Notes under the pieces: model-generated
Told to the model about the DNA's origin: nothing
Seen by the model: the letters and a program-made list of their open reading frames with translations, nothing else
The model's database searches: none
From: Campylobacter concisus ATCC 51562
Lineage (GTDB): Bacteria > Campylobacterota > Campylobacteria > Campylobacterales > Campylobacteraceae
DNA: 64,000 bases
Reading direction: 5' to 3'
Assembly (NCBI RefSeq): GCF_000466745.1
Contig: NZ_ANNI01000007.1
Span: 1 to 64,000, forward strand
Shown: positions 46,456 through 55,512 of the stretch, in pieces
Layout of the letters: each line of letters starts with the position of its first letter
How positions within the stretch are numbered: position 1 is the first letter of the stretch
Program-made: the position numbers and the translations under genes

Positions 46456-48489
46456 ATGCCCTTATCTAGGTTAAACAAAGAACAATACACTGCCGCAACT
46501 GCGCCATTTGGACACAATCTCATCATCGCTTCAGCTGGCACTGGCAAGACTAGCACGATTGTCGCTCGCATCGCTCATCTACTAAATTTAGGCGTAAAGC
46601 CTGAGAAAATTTTGCTTCTAACTTTCACCAATAAAGCGGCCAGCGAGATGATAGAGCGTTTAAATAGATATTTTGATAAACAAATCACCTCTAAAATCAC
46701 TGCAGGCACATTCCACTCGGTCTCATTTTCGCTTTTAAAAAGCCTTGATAAAGGCGTCACGCTAAAGCAGCCAAGCGAGCTAAAGACGCTTTTAAAAAGT
46801 CTTGTTGAGAGGCGAAAATTTTACCATTTAAGCGATGTCAAGCCTTATGGCGGAGCCTATCTATATGACCTTTACTCGCTATTTCAAAACAGCGAGCAAG
46901 GCACCACCTTTGGCAAGTGGATAAGCGATAAGAGCGAAGAGCAGGGCGTTTATGCTGAAATTTATGAAGATGTTTTAGAGGAGTTTGAGGCTGAAAAGGC
47001 TAAATTTGCCTACGCTGACTTTAACGACCTTCTCATAAAAATGCGCGACGAGCTAAAAAAGGGAGCAAATTTAGCTTATGATGAAATTTTGATCGACGAG
47101 TATCAAGACACAAACACGCTTCAAGGCAGCCTCATAGACGCATTTGCGACAAAGAGCCTCTTTTGCGTGGGCGATTTTGACCAGAGCATCTACGCGTTTA
47201 ACGGCGCAAATATCGAGATCATTGGCTCATTTAAAGATCGCTTCCCAAACGCAAATATCTACGCTTTAAATGTAAATTACCGCTCAAGCTCAAGCATACT
47301 TGCCCTTGCAAATAAGGTCATAAATAACAATCCAAGGCTTTATGAAAAGCACCTAACCGTAAGCCGTGAGGGAAATTTCAAGCCTCCAAGGCTACTTGTC
47401 TATAACGAGCTTTTTGATCAGTATCAAAATATCGCCGACATCATCTCGCTCTCGCCATTTAATAGAGAAAATATCGCCATAATTTTTAGAAATAACTCAT
47501 CAGCTGATGGCATCGAGGTCGCGCTAAAAGAGCGAGGCATCGGCTCAAAGCGAAAGGGCGGGGTGAGCTTTTTTGAGAGCCGCGAGATCAAGGCGCTCAT
47601 CGACATCATGGGAATTTATGTCAATCCAAAAGATATAATGGCATTTATCCACATCTGCGAATACGCAAAAGGCGTTGGCAGCGCAGTTAGCAAAGAAATT
47701 TTTGACGCACTACTTAAGCTTGGGCATGGAAATTTGATAAAAGGGATAGTTGAGCCAGATGAAAGCGTAAATATCTCATCAAACAAAAGGCGAAACTACC
47801 AGCTTGGCCTTTTTGACGATCTTGACGAATTTGCCGAAGTTTCAAGGTTTTCTAAGCTTGGCTTTAGCGATAAATTTCTGGGCCACCCAGTGCTAAAACT
47901 ACAAAAGCTAAGCGAGAGTGGGGCGCAGTTTTTATATGAAATTTACAACTTTTTAAGAGGTATGAGAAATATCTCAAAGCCAGCTACAATGATAAACGAG
48001 ATAAAAACTAGCAAAATTTACTCTCTCATCGTCGAAAACATCAGCACAAAAAGGGCAACTCTAAAAAACGGCAATGTTGATCTTGCCCTAAAAGAAGAGG
48101 TCAAAGAGCGCATAATGGCAAAGAGCGTGGTGCTAAGCGAGCTAGCTAAAAAATATCAAGATATCAGTAAATTTTATAACTTCTTAGCCCTTGGCAGCAA
48201 CGAGATGAGCGAAGGGCAGGGCGTTAGCTTACTTAGCGTGCATGCGAGCAAGGGGCTTGAGTTTGACCAAGTTTTTATCGTCGATCTCGCGCAAAACCGC
48301 TTTCCAAATTTAAAGCTAATGAGTATGGGCGGTAGTCTAGAAGAAGAAAGACGGCTCTTTTACGTGGCCGTAACTCGTGCAAAAGACGAGCTATATCTAA
48401 GTTATGCAAAATACGACAAGATAAAGAAGGTGAATTATCAGCCAAGTAGGTTTTTGATAGAGGCTGGCATGGCAAAAGAGGAAGTTTAA
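46456..48489 (+). CDS. UvrD/Rep-family superfamily 1 DNA helicase
   Basis: A 3'-5' SF1A helicase of 677 aa. Motif I is IIASAGTGKTSTIVARI, Ia LLLTFTNKAASEM, II ILIDEYQDTN, III FCVGDFDQSIYAF, IV LNVNYRSSSSIL, V LLSVHASKGLEFDQVF and VI EERRLFYVAVTRAK. Length and motifs fit UvrD/PcrA/Rep; I cannot tell which paralog of the two usually found in Campylobacter this is. The C-terminus is short, without the Tudor-like extension of UvrD/PcrA. Confidence 0.9.
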   Translation: MPLSRLNKEQYTAATAPFGHNLIIASAGTGKTSTIVARIAHLLNLGVKPEKILLLTFTNKAASEMIERLNRYFDKQITSKITAGTFHSVSFSLLKSLDKGVTLKQPSELKTLLKSLVERRKFYHLSDVKPYGGAYLYDLYSLFQNSEQGTTFGKWISDKSEEQGVYAEIYEDVLEEFEAEKAKFAYADFNDLLIKMRDELKKGANLAYDEILIDEYQDTNTLQGSLIDAFATKSLFCVGDFDQSIYAFNGANIEIIGSFKDRFPNANIYALNVNYRSSSSILALANKVINNNPRLYEKHLTVSREGNFKPPRLLVYNELFDQYQNIADIISLSPFNRENIAIIFRNNSSADGIEVALKERGIGSKRKGGVSFFESREIKALIDIMGIYVNPKDIMAFIHICEYAKGVGSAVSKEIFDALLKLGHGNLIKGIVEPDESVNISSNKRRNYQLGLFDDLDEFAEVSRFSKLGFSDKFLGHPVLKLQKLSESGAQFLYEIYNFLRGMRNISKPATMINEIKTSKIYSLIVENISTKRATLKNGNVDLALKEEVKERIMAKSVVLSELAKKYQDISKFYNFLALGSNEMSEGQGVSLLSVHASKGLEFDQVFIVDLAQNRFPNLKLMSMGGSLEEERRLFYVAVTRAKDELYLSYAKYDKIKKVNYQPSRFLIEAGMAKEEV

Positions 48490-48543
48490 AGAGAATTTTA
48501 ATCTTATTAAGTAAAATTGACCAATTTTTTACAAAGAGAAGCA

Positions 48544-49737
48544 ATGAAAAAATCTAAAATTTTAATAATCCTGCTTATTTTAGGCGTCGGTGGATATTTT
48601 ATCTATGATAATTTTTTTAAGATAAAAGATGAAAAGGTGGAATTTATCACCAAAAAGGCAAAGAAAGGTTCATTCAGTAAAAAAGTCGATGCGACTGGAG
48701 AAATTTTCGCCACCGAGCTAGTTGATGTGGGTGCTCAGGTGAGCGGCCAGATAAAAAAACTCTACATTAAGCTTGGAGATCAGGTCAAAAAAGGCGATAT
48801 GATCGCAAGTATCGATAGCTCGACCCAGCAAAATAACATTGATAATAAAGAAGCACAGCTTGCTATCTACAAAGCTCAGCTTGAAAGCGCAAAAGTGGCT
48901 CTAAACATTGCAAAAACGCAGTTTGATAGAGAAAATGCACTTTTTGCCAAAAACGCCACTTCAAAACAAGAATTTGAAAGCGCAAAAAATACTTATAGCG
49001 CAAATAGTGCCAAGATAAAGGAGCTTGAAGCTCAGATCAAGCAGACAAATATCGAGCTAAGTACTGCTAAGATAAATTTAGGCTACACAAAGATCACCGC
49101 CCCAAGAGATGGCATAATAGTAAGCGTGCAGGTTGAAGAGGGACAGACTGTAAATGCTAATCAAACTACGCCAACTATCGTAAAGATCGCAGATCTTAGC
49201 TATGTTAAGATGAAGATGCAAATAGCTGAGGGCGACATCACAAAGATAAAGGTTGGCACACCAGTTGAATACTCGATACTCTCTGAGCCAACGAAAAAAT
49301 TTCAAACGACGGTTAGCTCGATCGACCCTGGCTTAACGACATTAAGCGATGGTAGCTATGGTTCTAGCAGTAGTAGCAAATCCACAAGCTCAAGCACTTC
49401 AAGCAACTCAGCTGTTTATTATTACGCGCAAAGCATAGTTGAAAATAAAGATAAAATTTTAAGAATAGGTATGACAACACAAAATGAGCTTTTAATAGCA
49501 AATGTAAAGGACGCTATCATCGTACCAAGCATCGGCATCAAAAGAGATGAAAACGGCACTTTTGTCTATATTTTAAAAGACGGCAAAGCGGTAAAAACAG
49601 CGGTCAAAACTGGCATAAAAGACAACCTTGATACGCAGATCATTAGCGGTGTGAACGATGGCGACGAGATCATCACATCACAAGGCTCAGCAAGCGAGAT
49701 AGCCAAGATGATCGAAAAAGAAAATAAGAAGTTTTAA
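48544..49737 (+). CDS. macA: MacA-type periplasmic adaptor of a tripartite efflux pump
   Basis: Membrane-fusion protein, 397 aa from ATG 48544, which has AGAGAAG upstream; an upstream in-frame start would add 9 residues. An N-terminal anchor helix (ILIILLILGVGGYFIY), a biotinyl-lipoyl domain (GAQVSGQIKKLYIKLGDQVKKGDMIASID), a long alpha-hairpin (about 95-180), the second lipoyl half (YTKITAPRDGIIVSV), a beta-barrel and a membrane-proximal domain follow in order. A Ser-rich low-complexity insert (about 270-295) interrupts the barrel. It is the first gene of macAB-channel. Confidence 0.93.
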   Translation: MKKSKILIILLILGVGGYFIYDNFFKIKDEKVEFITKKAKKGSFSKKVDATGEIFATELVDVGAQVSGQIKKLYIKLGDQVKKGDMIASIDSSTQQNNIDNKEAQLAIYKAQLESAKVALNIAKTQFDRENALFAKNATSKQEFESAKNTYSANSAKIKELEAQIKQTNIELSTAKINLGYTKITAPRDGIIVSVQVEEGQTVNANQTTPTIVKIADLSYVKMKMQIAEGDITKIKVGTPVEYSILSEPTKKFQTTVSSIDPGLTTLSDGSYGSSSSSKSTSSSTSSNSAVYYYAQSIVENKDKILRIGMTTQNELLIANVKDAIIVPSIGIKRDENGTFVYILKDGKAVKTAVKTGIKDNLDTQIISGVNDGDEIITSQGSASEIAKMIEKENKKF

Positions 49738-51666
49738 GTGATAAGCCTAAAAAATATCACAAAAAGCTTTAAGCTTGGCGATAATGAGATAGAAATTCTT
49801 CATGGCATAAATTTAGAGATAAAAAAGGGTGAATTTATAGCCATTATCGGTCAGTCTGGCTCTGGTAAATCAACTCTGATGAACATCCTTGGCTGCTTAG
49901 ATAGCCCAAGTGGCGGGCAGTACTTGTTAGATGGCAAAGATATATCAAAATTTGATAGCGACGCACTTGCTAAGCTTAGGCGAGATAAATTTGGCTTTAT
50001 CTTTCAAAGATATAACCTTCTTAGCACAATGAATGCTCTTGAAAACGTCGCACTTCCTAGCATCTACGCAGGAGCAAATAAGAACGACCGAGAAAAAAGA
50101 GGTATGGAGATCTTAGACTCACTTGGCCTTAGCGAAAAAGCAAAAAATTTACCAAATAAACTCTCAGGCGGACAACAGCAAAGGGTCTCCATAGCAAGGG
50201 CACTGATGAATGGTGGCGAGATCATCTTGGCTGATGAGCCAACAGGCGCGCTTGATAGTAAAAGTGGTCTAAGGGTGATGGAAATTTTAGTGGATCTTTA
50301 TAAAAAAGGTCACACCATCATCATCGTCACGCACGATCCAAAGATCGCCGAATACGCGAGTCGTGTGATCGAGATAAAAGATGGCAATATCGTAAACGAT
50401 AATGTAAAAAGTAGCGAAATTTACGAGGCGACAAAGCAAACTCAGCCAGAGAAAAGCAAATTTACCTACTATAAAGATCAGCTAATTGAAAGTTTTAAAA
50501 TGTCGGTAAATGCGATGCTGGCTCATAAATTAAGATCGCTTTTAACGATGCTTGGCATTATAATTGGCATCACGGCGGTCATTAGCGTCGTAGCTCTTGG
50601 TAAAGGCTCACAGGAGCAAATTTTAGCTGGCATCAGAAAGATCGGCACAAATACGATCGACATAATGCCGGGGAAAGGCTTTGGCGATATGCTCTCGGGC
50701 AGGGTAAAAACGCTCTCTATAAGTGACGCAAATATGCTCTCAAAGCAGTCGTTTCTTGACTCAGTCACTCCAAACACAAGTACTTCAGGCGTACTAACGT
50801 ATGAAAATATCTCCTTAACAGCGACGCTAAAAGGCGGTGGAGTAGGGAGCTTTGACGTAAATGGACTAAAACTAGAAAAGGGAAGAATTTACGATGATGA
50901 GGAGGTTTTAAACTCAGATTCTGTCACATTAATAGACCAAAACACCAAAAACAGTATATTTAAAAACGAAGACCCTATCGGTAAGATCATACTTTTTAAT
51001 AAAAAGCCACTTCGCATTATAGGTGTTTTACAAAAAGATGAGTTTAAAATCGGCGATGCTAGCTCACTTAAAATTTATGCTCCATATACGACTGTGATAA
51101 ACAAGATAACGGGCGATAAATTTATTAGCTCAATAACCGTAAAAGTAAATGAAAGCGTAAATGCTCAAATCGCAGAAAAGAGCCTAACCGATCTTTTAAC
51201 GATAAAACACGGCAAAAAAGACTTCTTTACAAGGAATTCTGATAGCATCAAGCAAACTATCGAAGAGACCATCTCGACGATGCGCCTTCTAATATCAAGT
51301 ATCGCCGTAGTTTCACTAGTAGTTGGTGGCATAGGCGTGATGAATATCATGCTAGTCTCAGTTACAGAGCGCACCAAAGAGATAGGCATCAAAATGGCAA
51401 TCGGAGCTAGGCAAAGCAACATCTTGCAGCAGTTTTTGATAGAGGCGGTGCTACTTTGCTTAATTGGCGGAGCTATTGGTATAGCCTTTTCTTACGCGAT
51501 CGGCTACATATTTAACAACTTTTTAGATGGCTTTAGCATGATCTTTTCAAATGGCTCGATCGTGCTTGCGCTTGTTACATCGATGGCCATTGGCATCATC
51601 TTTGGCTACATGCCCGCCAAAAATGCCTCAAAACTAAATCCAATAGATGCGCTTTCAAGGGAGTAA
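49738..51666 (+). CDS. macB: MacB-type ABC transporter, ATPase-permease fusion
   Basis: A 642-residue half-transporter: the N-terminal ATPase has Walker A GQSGSGKST, signature LSGGQQQRV and Walker B IILADEPTGALD. One transmembrane helix near 270 (LRSLLTMLGIIIGITAVISVV) precedes the large periplasmic MacB domain (about 295-510). Three C-terminal helices form the FtsX-like region (SIAVVSLVVGGIGVMNIMLVSVTERTKEIG). The GTG start follows the macA stop directly. Family pumps export macrolides, siderophores, heme precursors or lipopeptides. Confidence 0.95.
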   Translation: MISLKNITKSFKLGDNEIEILHGINLEIKKGEFIAIIGQSGSGKSTLMNILGCLDSPSGGQYLLDGKDISKFDSDALAKLRRDKFGFIFQRYNLLSTMNALENVALPSIYAGANKNDREKRGMEILDSLGLSEKAKNLPNKLSGGQQQRVSIARALMNGGEIILADEPTGALDSKSGLRVMEILVDLYKKGHTIIIVTHDPKIAEYASRVIEIKDGNIVNDNVKSSEIYEATKQTQPEKSKFTYYKDQLIESFKMSVNAMLAHKLRSLLTMLGIIIGITAVISVVALGKGSQEQILAGIRKIGTNTIDIMPGKGFGDMLSGRVKTLSISDANMLSKQSFLDSVTPNTSTSGVLTYENISLTATLKGGGVGSFDVNGLKLEKGRIYDDEEVLNSDSVTLIDQNTKNSIFKNEDPIGKIILFNKKPLRIIGVLQKDEFKIGDASSLKIYAPYTTVINKITGDKFISSITVKVNESVNAQIAEKSLTDLLTIKHGKKDFFTRNSDSIKQTIEETISTMRLLISSIAVVSLVVGGIGVMNIMLVSVTERTKEIGIKMAIGARQSNILQQFLIEAVLLCLIGGAIGIAFSYAIGYIFNNFLDGFSMIFSNGSIVLALVTSMAIGIIFGYMPAKNASKLNPIDALSRE

Positions 51667-51667
51667 T

Positions 51668-53014
51668 ATGAAATTTCTAAGCTTAGCTTTAGTACTTGTT
51701 TTAAGCGGCTGCGCTGTTAAAAATATAGATGAAAATTACAAGCAAATTTTACTTGAAGATAACGCTAGCAGGGAGCTAAATTTAAACACATCTTGGTGGA
51801 AAGAGTATCATCAAAGCTACCTTGATGAGCTTGTAGAACTTGCGCTTAAAAACAATACCGACCTTGCAAAAGCAGCGATAAATGTAAATAAAGCGCTCGC
51901 TCAAGCTGGCGTTTTAGAAGCAAATCTCATCCCAAGCTTTAGCGCTGGCATCAAGGCTGGAAGTAGTAAAAATATAAAAGAGGGCGGCGCTTCTAGTAGA
52001 AGCTTTGGCTCAAGCATAGGGCTTAGCTACGAGCTTGATCTTTGGCAAAAGCTTGCAAATAGCAAAGATGCAGCGATGTTTGAAGCAGATGCTACTAAAT
52101 TTGATCTGGAAGCTAGCAAACTAAGCGTGATAAACTCCGTAACAGACGCCTATTTTCAGATTTTATATCTAAATGAGAGCATTAAAACTTATGAGCAAAT
52201 TTTAGAAATTTATAATGAGCTAAATAAGATAGTCGGGCTTAAATTTGAGCTTGGCAAAGAGGAAGCGTTAAGCCTAAAACAGATAAACTCGCAGCTTTTA
52301 AGCGCTCAAAATAAGATAGAAAGTGCCAAAAAAGATCTTGTGACTGCTAAAAAAACGCTTAGGATTTTGCTAAATGAGAGACCAGATTTTGAGCTTAAAT
52401 TTGAGGGACTCACACTAAGTCCAGTTAAAAGAACGGGCGTTGATCTGGAAGTGCCAACAAGCGCCATAGCAAACCGTCCGGACCTAAGAGCGGCTATTTA
52501 CCGCATAGAAGAGAGTCTCCTAAACTACAAAGCGAGCCAAAAAGAGTTTTATCCAAGCATCACGCTAGGAGCTAGCCTCAAAAGTAGTTCAAGCACCAAA
52601 GAGGGCGCATTTAGCCTTAAATTTCTAAATGGCAATATCGCTTTAAATTTACCGTTTTTAAACTACTCTAAGCTAAAGTCAAATTTAAAAGTAAGCGAGG
52701 CAAATTTCGAGCTTGCAAAGCTAAACTACATAAGCACTCTAAATAGCGCATTAAACGAGATAGATGCATTTTACAAAGGCTACCTAAACGACGAAGCGCT
52801 ACTTGCTAACTACCAAGAACAGATAAAAAACTACGAGGAAATTTCAAAAATTTACGAGCTAAAATACTCCTACGGCAAAGTCGAGCTAAAGCAGTTTTTG
52901 GAGGCTAAAAACAGCGAGCTAGAGGCTAAAATAGGGCTACTAAAGGCAAAATATACTCTCCTACAAGACGAGCTAAATATCTACAAAGCCATGGCTGGTA
53001 AATTTAATAGGTAA
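51668..53014 (+). CDS. TolC/NodT-family outer-membrane efflux lipoprotein
   Basis: Outer-membrane channel partner of MacAB, 448 aa from ATG 51668 (AAGGGAG upstream). Lipoprotein signal with LSGC, lipidated Cys15. The NodT pattern of two similar halves is visible: the first contains NTSWWKEYHQSYLDELVELALKNN and SIGLSYELDLWQKL, the second RPDLRAAIYRIEESLLNYKASQKEFYPSITL, with the long coiled coils of the periplasmic tunnel. It begins 1 nt after macB ends. Confidence 0.93.
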   Translation: MKFLSLALVLVLSGCAVKNIDENYKQILLEDNASRELNLNTSWWKEYHQSYLDELVELALKNNTDLAKAAINVNKALAQAGVLEANLIPSFSAGIKAGSSKNIKEGGASSRSFGSSIGLSYELDLWQKLANSKDAAMFEADATKFDLEASKLSVINSVTDAYFQILYLNESIKTYEQILEIYNELNKIVGLKFELGKEEALSLKQINSQLLSAQNKIESAKKDLVTAKKTLRILLNERPDFELKFEGLTLSPVKRTGVDLEVPTSAIANRPDLRAAIYRIEESLLNYKASQKEFYPSITLGASLKSSSSTKEGAFSLKFLNGNIALNLPFLNYSKLKSNLKVSEANFELAKLNYISTLNSALNEIDAFYKGYLNDEALLANYQEQIKNYEEISKIYELKYSYGKVELKQFLEAKNSELEAKIGLLKAKYTLLQDELNIYKAMAGKFNR

Positions 53015-53018
53015 ATTT

Positions 53019-53510
53019 ATGAGCTCAGCTTGGGACTATGAGGCAAATGCGTGTAGCAGTGATGGCAAATTTAGCGCCAAATTTGAAGGCTGTGAGGTCG
53101 CTATGGGCGCTCCAACCCTTGGCGAGCTACGACTTTTTATAAATAGCAAGCACTGTCTAAAATTAAAAAATGAGCCTTCAAACCACGAAAAAAGACTATC
53201 AAATTTTGATCAAAATTTAGTTAAAGATGACGATGCGCTTCAAATTTTACTTAGCGAAAGGGCGACTGCTTGCTTTTTGTTTTCAGAGGACTCTAAATTT
53301 CTAGCTTTTTCTGAATGGACGGCAGATAAAATGCAGATCGTAAAGGTAGTGCACCTAGCCGATATGAGCATAAAAACTGATAATAGGCGCAAAAGAGTAG
53401 TGGAATTTCTCTCATTTGATGATGGCTTGCTTGAAATTTTAGACTCGCCGATCTTTATGCCTAAAAACTACACACTGGATATCCGCACACTTTTTGACGA
53501 TAAAATTTAA
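53019..53510 (+). CDS. Hypothetical protein after the efflux operon
   Basis: A 163-residue soluble protein I do not recognise, beginning 4 nt after the efflux channel gene, so part of that transcript. It is beta-rich with alternating short strands (KFSAKFEGCEVAM, ATACFLFSEDSKFLAFSEW, QIVKVVHLADMSIK), somewhat like single blades of a propeller, and has three cysteines. It has no signal peptide. A possible role as cytoplasmic accessory or sensor of the pump is inferred from position only. Confidence 0.68.
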   Translation: MSSAWDYEANACSSDGKFSAKFEGCEVAMGAPTLGELRLFINSKHCLKLKNEPSNHEKRLSNFDQNLVKDDDALQILLSERATACFLFSEDSKFLAFSEWTADKMQIVKVVHLADMSIKTDNRRKRVVEFLSFDDGLLEILDSPIFMPKNYTLDIRTLFDDKI

Positions 53511-53514
53511 TTCT

Positions 53515-53612
53515 TGAGCGAGCGCTTTATGTACATTTATCGCAGTTTTTGCAAGGTTAGTGCTCTGCGCTTAAAAGCAAGAACCACAAACTCCAAAGAT
53601 AGCTCTTGCTCA
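53515..53612 (+). ncRNA. Candidate structured RNA element in a gene-free region
   Basis: A compact, clearly GC-richer island beside very AT-rich DNA. The ends pair: TGAGCGAGCGC (53515-53525) with GCTCTTGCTCA (53602-53612) gives 10 of 11 pairs including one G.U. An inner stem CGCAG/CTGCG joins 53541-53545 and 53565-53569. CTTTTT follows directly after the closing stem on the plus strand, as at an intrinsic terminator. It could be a small RNA, a structured 3' end of the upstream efflux transcript, or an intergenic repeat. A 41-codon frame (53529-53654) overlaps it but has no good ribosome binding site. Confidence 0.35.
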
Positions 53613-54018
53613 CTTTTTCAAAATAGGGTAGATCAAATTTTAAGTTATATATAAGATAAATACAAATTTCACATTTTTTGAAAAGTGTAAAATTTAACTA
53701 ATTTTCTTACAAATATTTTTATGTCAAATTTAATGGATAAATTAAAATCATACAAAAGATAAAGTCTAAAATAAGCCTATAAATCAATATTTAAATTCAT
53801 ATAAAAGAAAAAATAAGAAAATTAAAATAACAATTTGAAAATTATAGTTTTCAATACAAATATATAAAAAAGCTTATATTTTACCTTTTAACATATTCAT
53901 ATTAAGTATTATGCTTTTAAATTATCTTTTTAAATTAAAGGTCGTATTTGATTTTTTGAAAACTTACACATTACAAAGTAAGTTTTCAAGAATTAGAAGT
54001 TTTATAAAATTGTAGATT
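53613..54018. other. AT-rich gene-free stretch
   Basis: About 400 nt with no convincing gene, dominated by A/T runs. It holds one inverted repeat (53956-53989) near its right end. It separates the plus-strand efflux operon from the minus-strand yqeY gene, so it is a convergent intergenic region with no need for promoters. No remnant reading frame that I could identify. Confidence 0.5.
53956..53989. repeat. 11-bp inverted repeat downstream of yqeY
   Basis: TTGAAAACTTA and TAAGTTTTCAA are perfect complements with a 12-nt loop, 30 nt beyond the yqeY stop on its downstream side. It is AT-rich; on the minus strand it is followed by A's rather than U's. On the plus strand T's precede it. A weak terminator for converging transcripts is possible. 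Confidence 0.4.
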
Positions 54019-54450
54019 TTAAGCCAAAAGCTCTTTTGCGATCATACTTATGCGTTTTGCTTCAGCACTTGCTCCGATCTCATCTTTTGCCATTTTCATT
54101 ACAGCGCCTAAATTTTTACCAACTCTTTCAATAATCTTTTTTATTTTTTCTTTAAGCTCTTCATCGCTTAGTTGTGCTGGCAAATATGCCTTAATAAGCT
54201 CAATCTCGCCCTGCTCTTTTTTAGCCAAATCCTCTCTAGCACCTTTTATATAAAGCTCAACCGAGTCAGCCCTCTTTTTGATCTCCTTTTGAAGTAGTGG
54301 AAGTACCACTTCATCAGTCATTTCGATCCTTTGATCGACTTCGACCTGCTTAAGTGCTGCATTTAGCGTTCTTAAAGTATCTCTTTTAAACTCATCTTTT
54401 GCCTTCATAGCCTCTTTTATATCAGCTAAAATTTGCTCTCTTATACTCAT
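54019..54450 (-). CDS. yqeY: GatB/YqeY domain protein
   Basis: A 143-residue helical protein of the YqeY family, related to the tRNA-binding tail domain of GatB. MSIREQILADIKEAMKAKDE and the DTLRTLNAALKQVEVDQR and AYLPAQLSDEEL motifs are typical. The function is not firmly established; tRNA-related amidotransferase activity has been suggested for the family. Ribosome binding site AGGAGAG. Confidence 0.9.
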   Translation of the reverse strand: MSIREQILADIKEAMKAKDEFKRDTLRTLNAALKQVEVDQRIEMTDEVVLPLLQKEIKKRADSVELYIKGAREDLAKKEQGEIELIKAYLPAQLSDEELKEKIKKIIERVGKNLGAVMKMAKDEIGASAEAKRISMIAKELLA

Positions 54451-54480
54451 TTCCTCTCCTTTAAATTTTTGAAATATTAA

Positions 54481-55383
54481 CTAAAAATTTGTGATAATTT
54501 CTTGAAATTTTCCTTGCAGATAGGCCACCCCAACACCCTCTCTAAGCCCATCGTCAATAACTAAAAATTTTGCTTCTTGCCCGATTAAAAGCTCCTCTAA
54601 AAGCAGCGTTCCAGCGATGAGTGGATACTTTCTGTTTCTTCCAACCGCTACGTCAGCGCTTATATCATCCATCTTTAAAAGCTCATCCATAAACCAGGCA
54701 AGATCGTCATTTTTAAGCTCAAATCCACTTACTTTTTTTGGATCATAGTTCTCGTAGTTAAGTCCAAGTCGTAACGCTGCGATAGTAGTTGGTACGCCAG
54801 AAGTCAGCACGATAAATCTATTTCTTAAGCTATTTAAAAATTCTTTTGCATCTTTTGTATAAATTTTTGCATTTTCTTGCATTAAATCAAGCGTTTTAAA
54901 TTTCTCAAAAAATGTAATAATGCCAAATTTAAAGCTCATGAAATTTCCATCTTCACCGATCTCTGAGCTTGCTCCACCGATGTCAATGACGCTAAAATTT
55001 TCATTTATTCTAAGCTTTTTAAAAGCATTTTGAACACCCAAAAATGTAAGTTTTGCTTCAGCTTCGCCGCTTATTAGATGAAAATTTATACCAAATTTCT
55101 CTCTTATCTCGCTAAAAATTTCCTCACTATTTGACGCCACCCTAAAAGCCTCAGTTGCGACTGCTACGCATTTAAATTTATCAAAACCAAATTTACTTTT
55201 AGCCTCCGCTATCGCTTCAAAGAGCCTATTTTTAGACTCATCTGCTATCTTGCCACTTTCATTTAGCCCTCTAGCAGCTCCTACTATCTTTTCATAAATT
55301 TGCTCATTACTAAAGCCATTTTGCTCTTTTTTGACAAGTGCTACGCGAAATGTGTTTGAGCCAAGATCGATCGCTATAACCAA
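54481..55383 (-). CDS. Ppx/GppA family phosphatase
   Basis: Exopolyphosphatase/guanosine pentaphosphatase fold of the ASKHA type, 300 aa: VIAIDLGSNTFRVALV (phosphate 1 loop), ATEAFRVASN, ISGEAEAKLTFLG with catalytic-type Glu, VIDIGGASSEIG and VLTSGVPTTIAAL. The length matches the short two-domain form without C-terminal domains. The start is TTG at 55383 with AAGGA 6 nt upstream. It lies beside a phosphate transporter on the other strand. In C. jejuni short Ppx/GppA proteins affect polyphosphate and ppGpp levels. Confidence 0.9.
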   Translation of the reverse strand: MVIAIDLGSNTFRVALVKKEQNGFSNEQIYEKIVGAARGLNESGKIADESKNRLFEAIAEAKSKFGFDKFKCVAVATEAFRVASNSEEIFSEIREKFGINFHLISGEAEAKLTFLGVQNAFKKLRINENFSVIDIGGASSEIGEDGNFMSFKFGIITFFEKFKTLDLMQENAKIYTKDAKEFLNSLRNRFIVLTSGVPTTIAALRLGLNYENYDPKKVSGFELKNDDLAWFMDELLKMDDISADVAVGRNRKYPLIAGTLLLEELLIGQEAKFLVIDDGLREGVGVAYLQGKFQEIITNF

Positions 55384-55476
55384 AATTTATCCTTAAAATT
55401 TTTGCAGATTCTAACATATGATAATTTAGTATCATTTAAAGTTGAAAAATTCTAAAAACTTTAATATTTTTCAAGA

Positions 55477-55482
55477 TATAAT
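55477..55482 (+). promoter_or_regulatory. Candidate -10 box of the phosphate transporter
   Basis: TATAAT preceded by T-rich periodic DNA and no evident -35, 31 nt upstream of the TTG start. Further upstream an interrupted palindrome ATGATA-N6-TATCAT (around 55419-55436) could be an operator; its regulator is unknown. Confidence 0.4.
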
Positions 55483-55512
55483 CCCTATCAAAAACCTTAT
55501 AAGGGGGCTTGA

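Noticed and set aside
53529..53654. 41-codon frame in the gene-free region
   Set aside because: No Shine-Dalgarno, composition shaped by the structured island and then AT-rich DNA; listed only as part of the ncRNA candidate.
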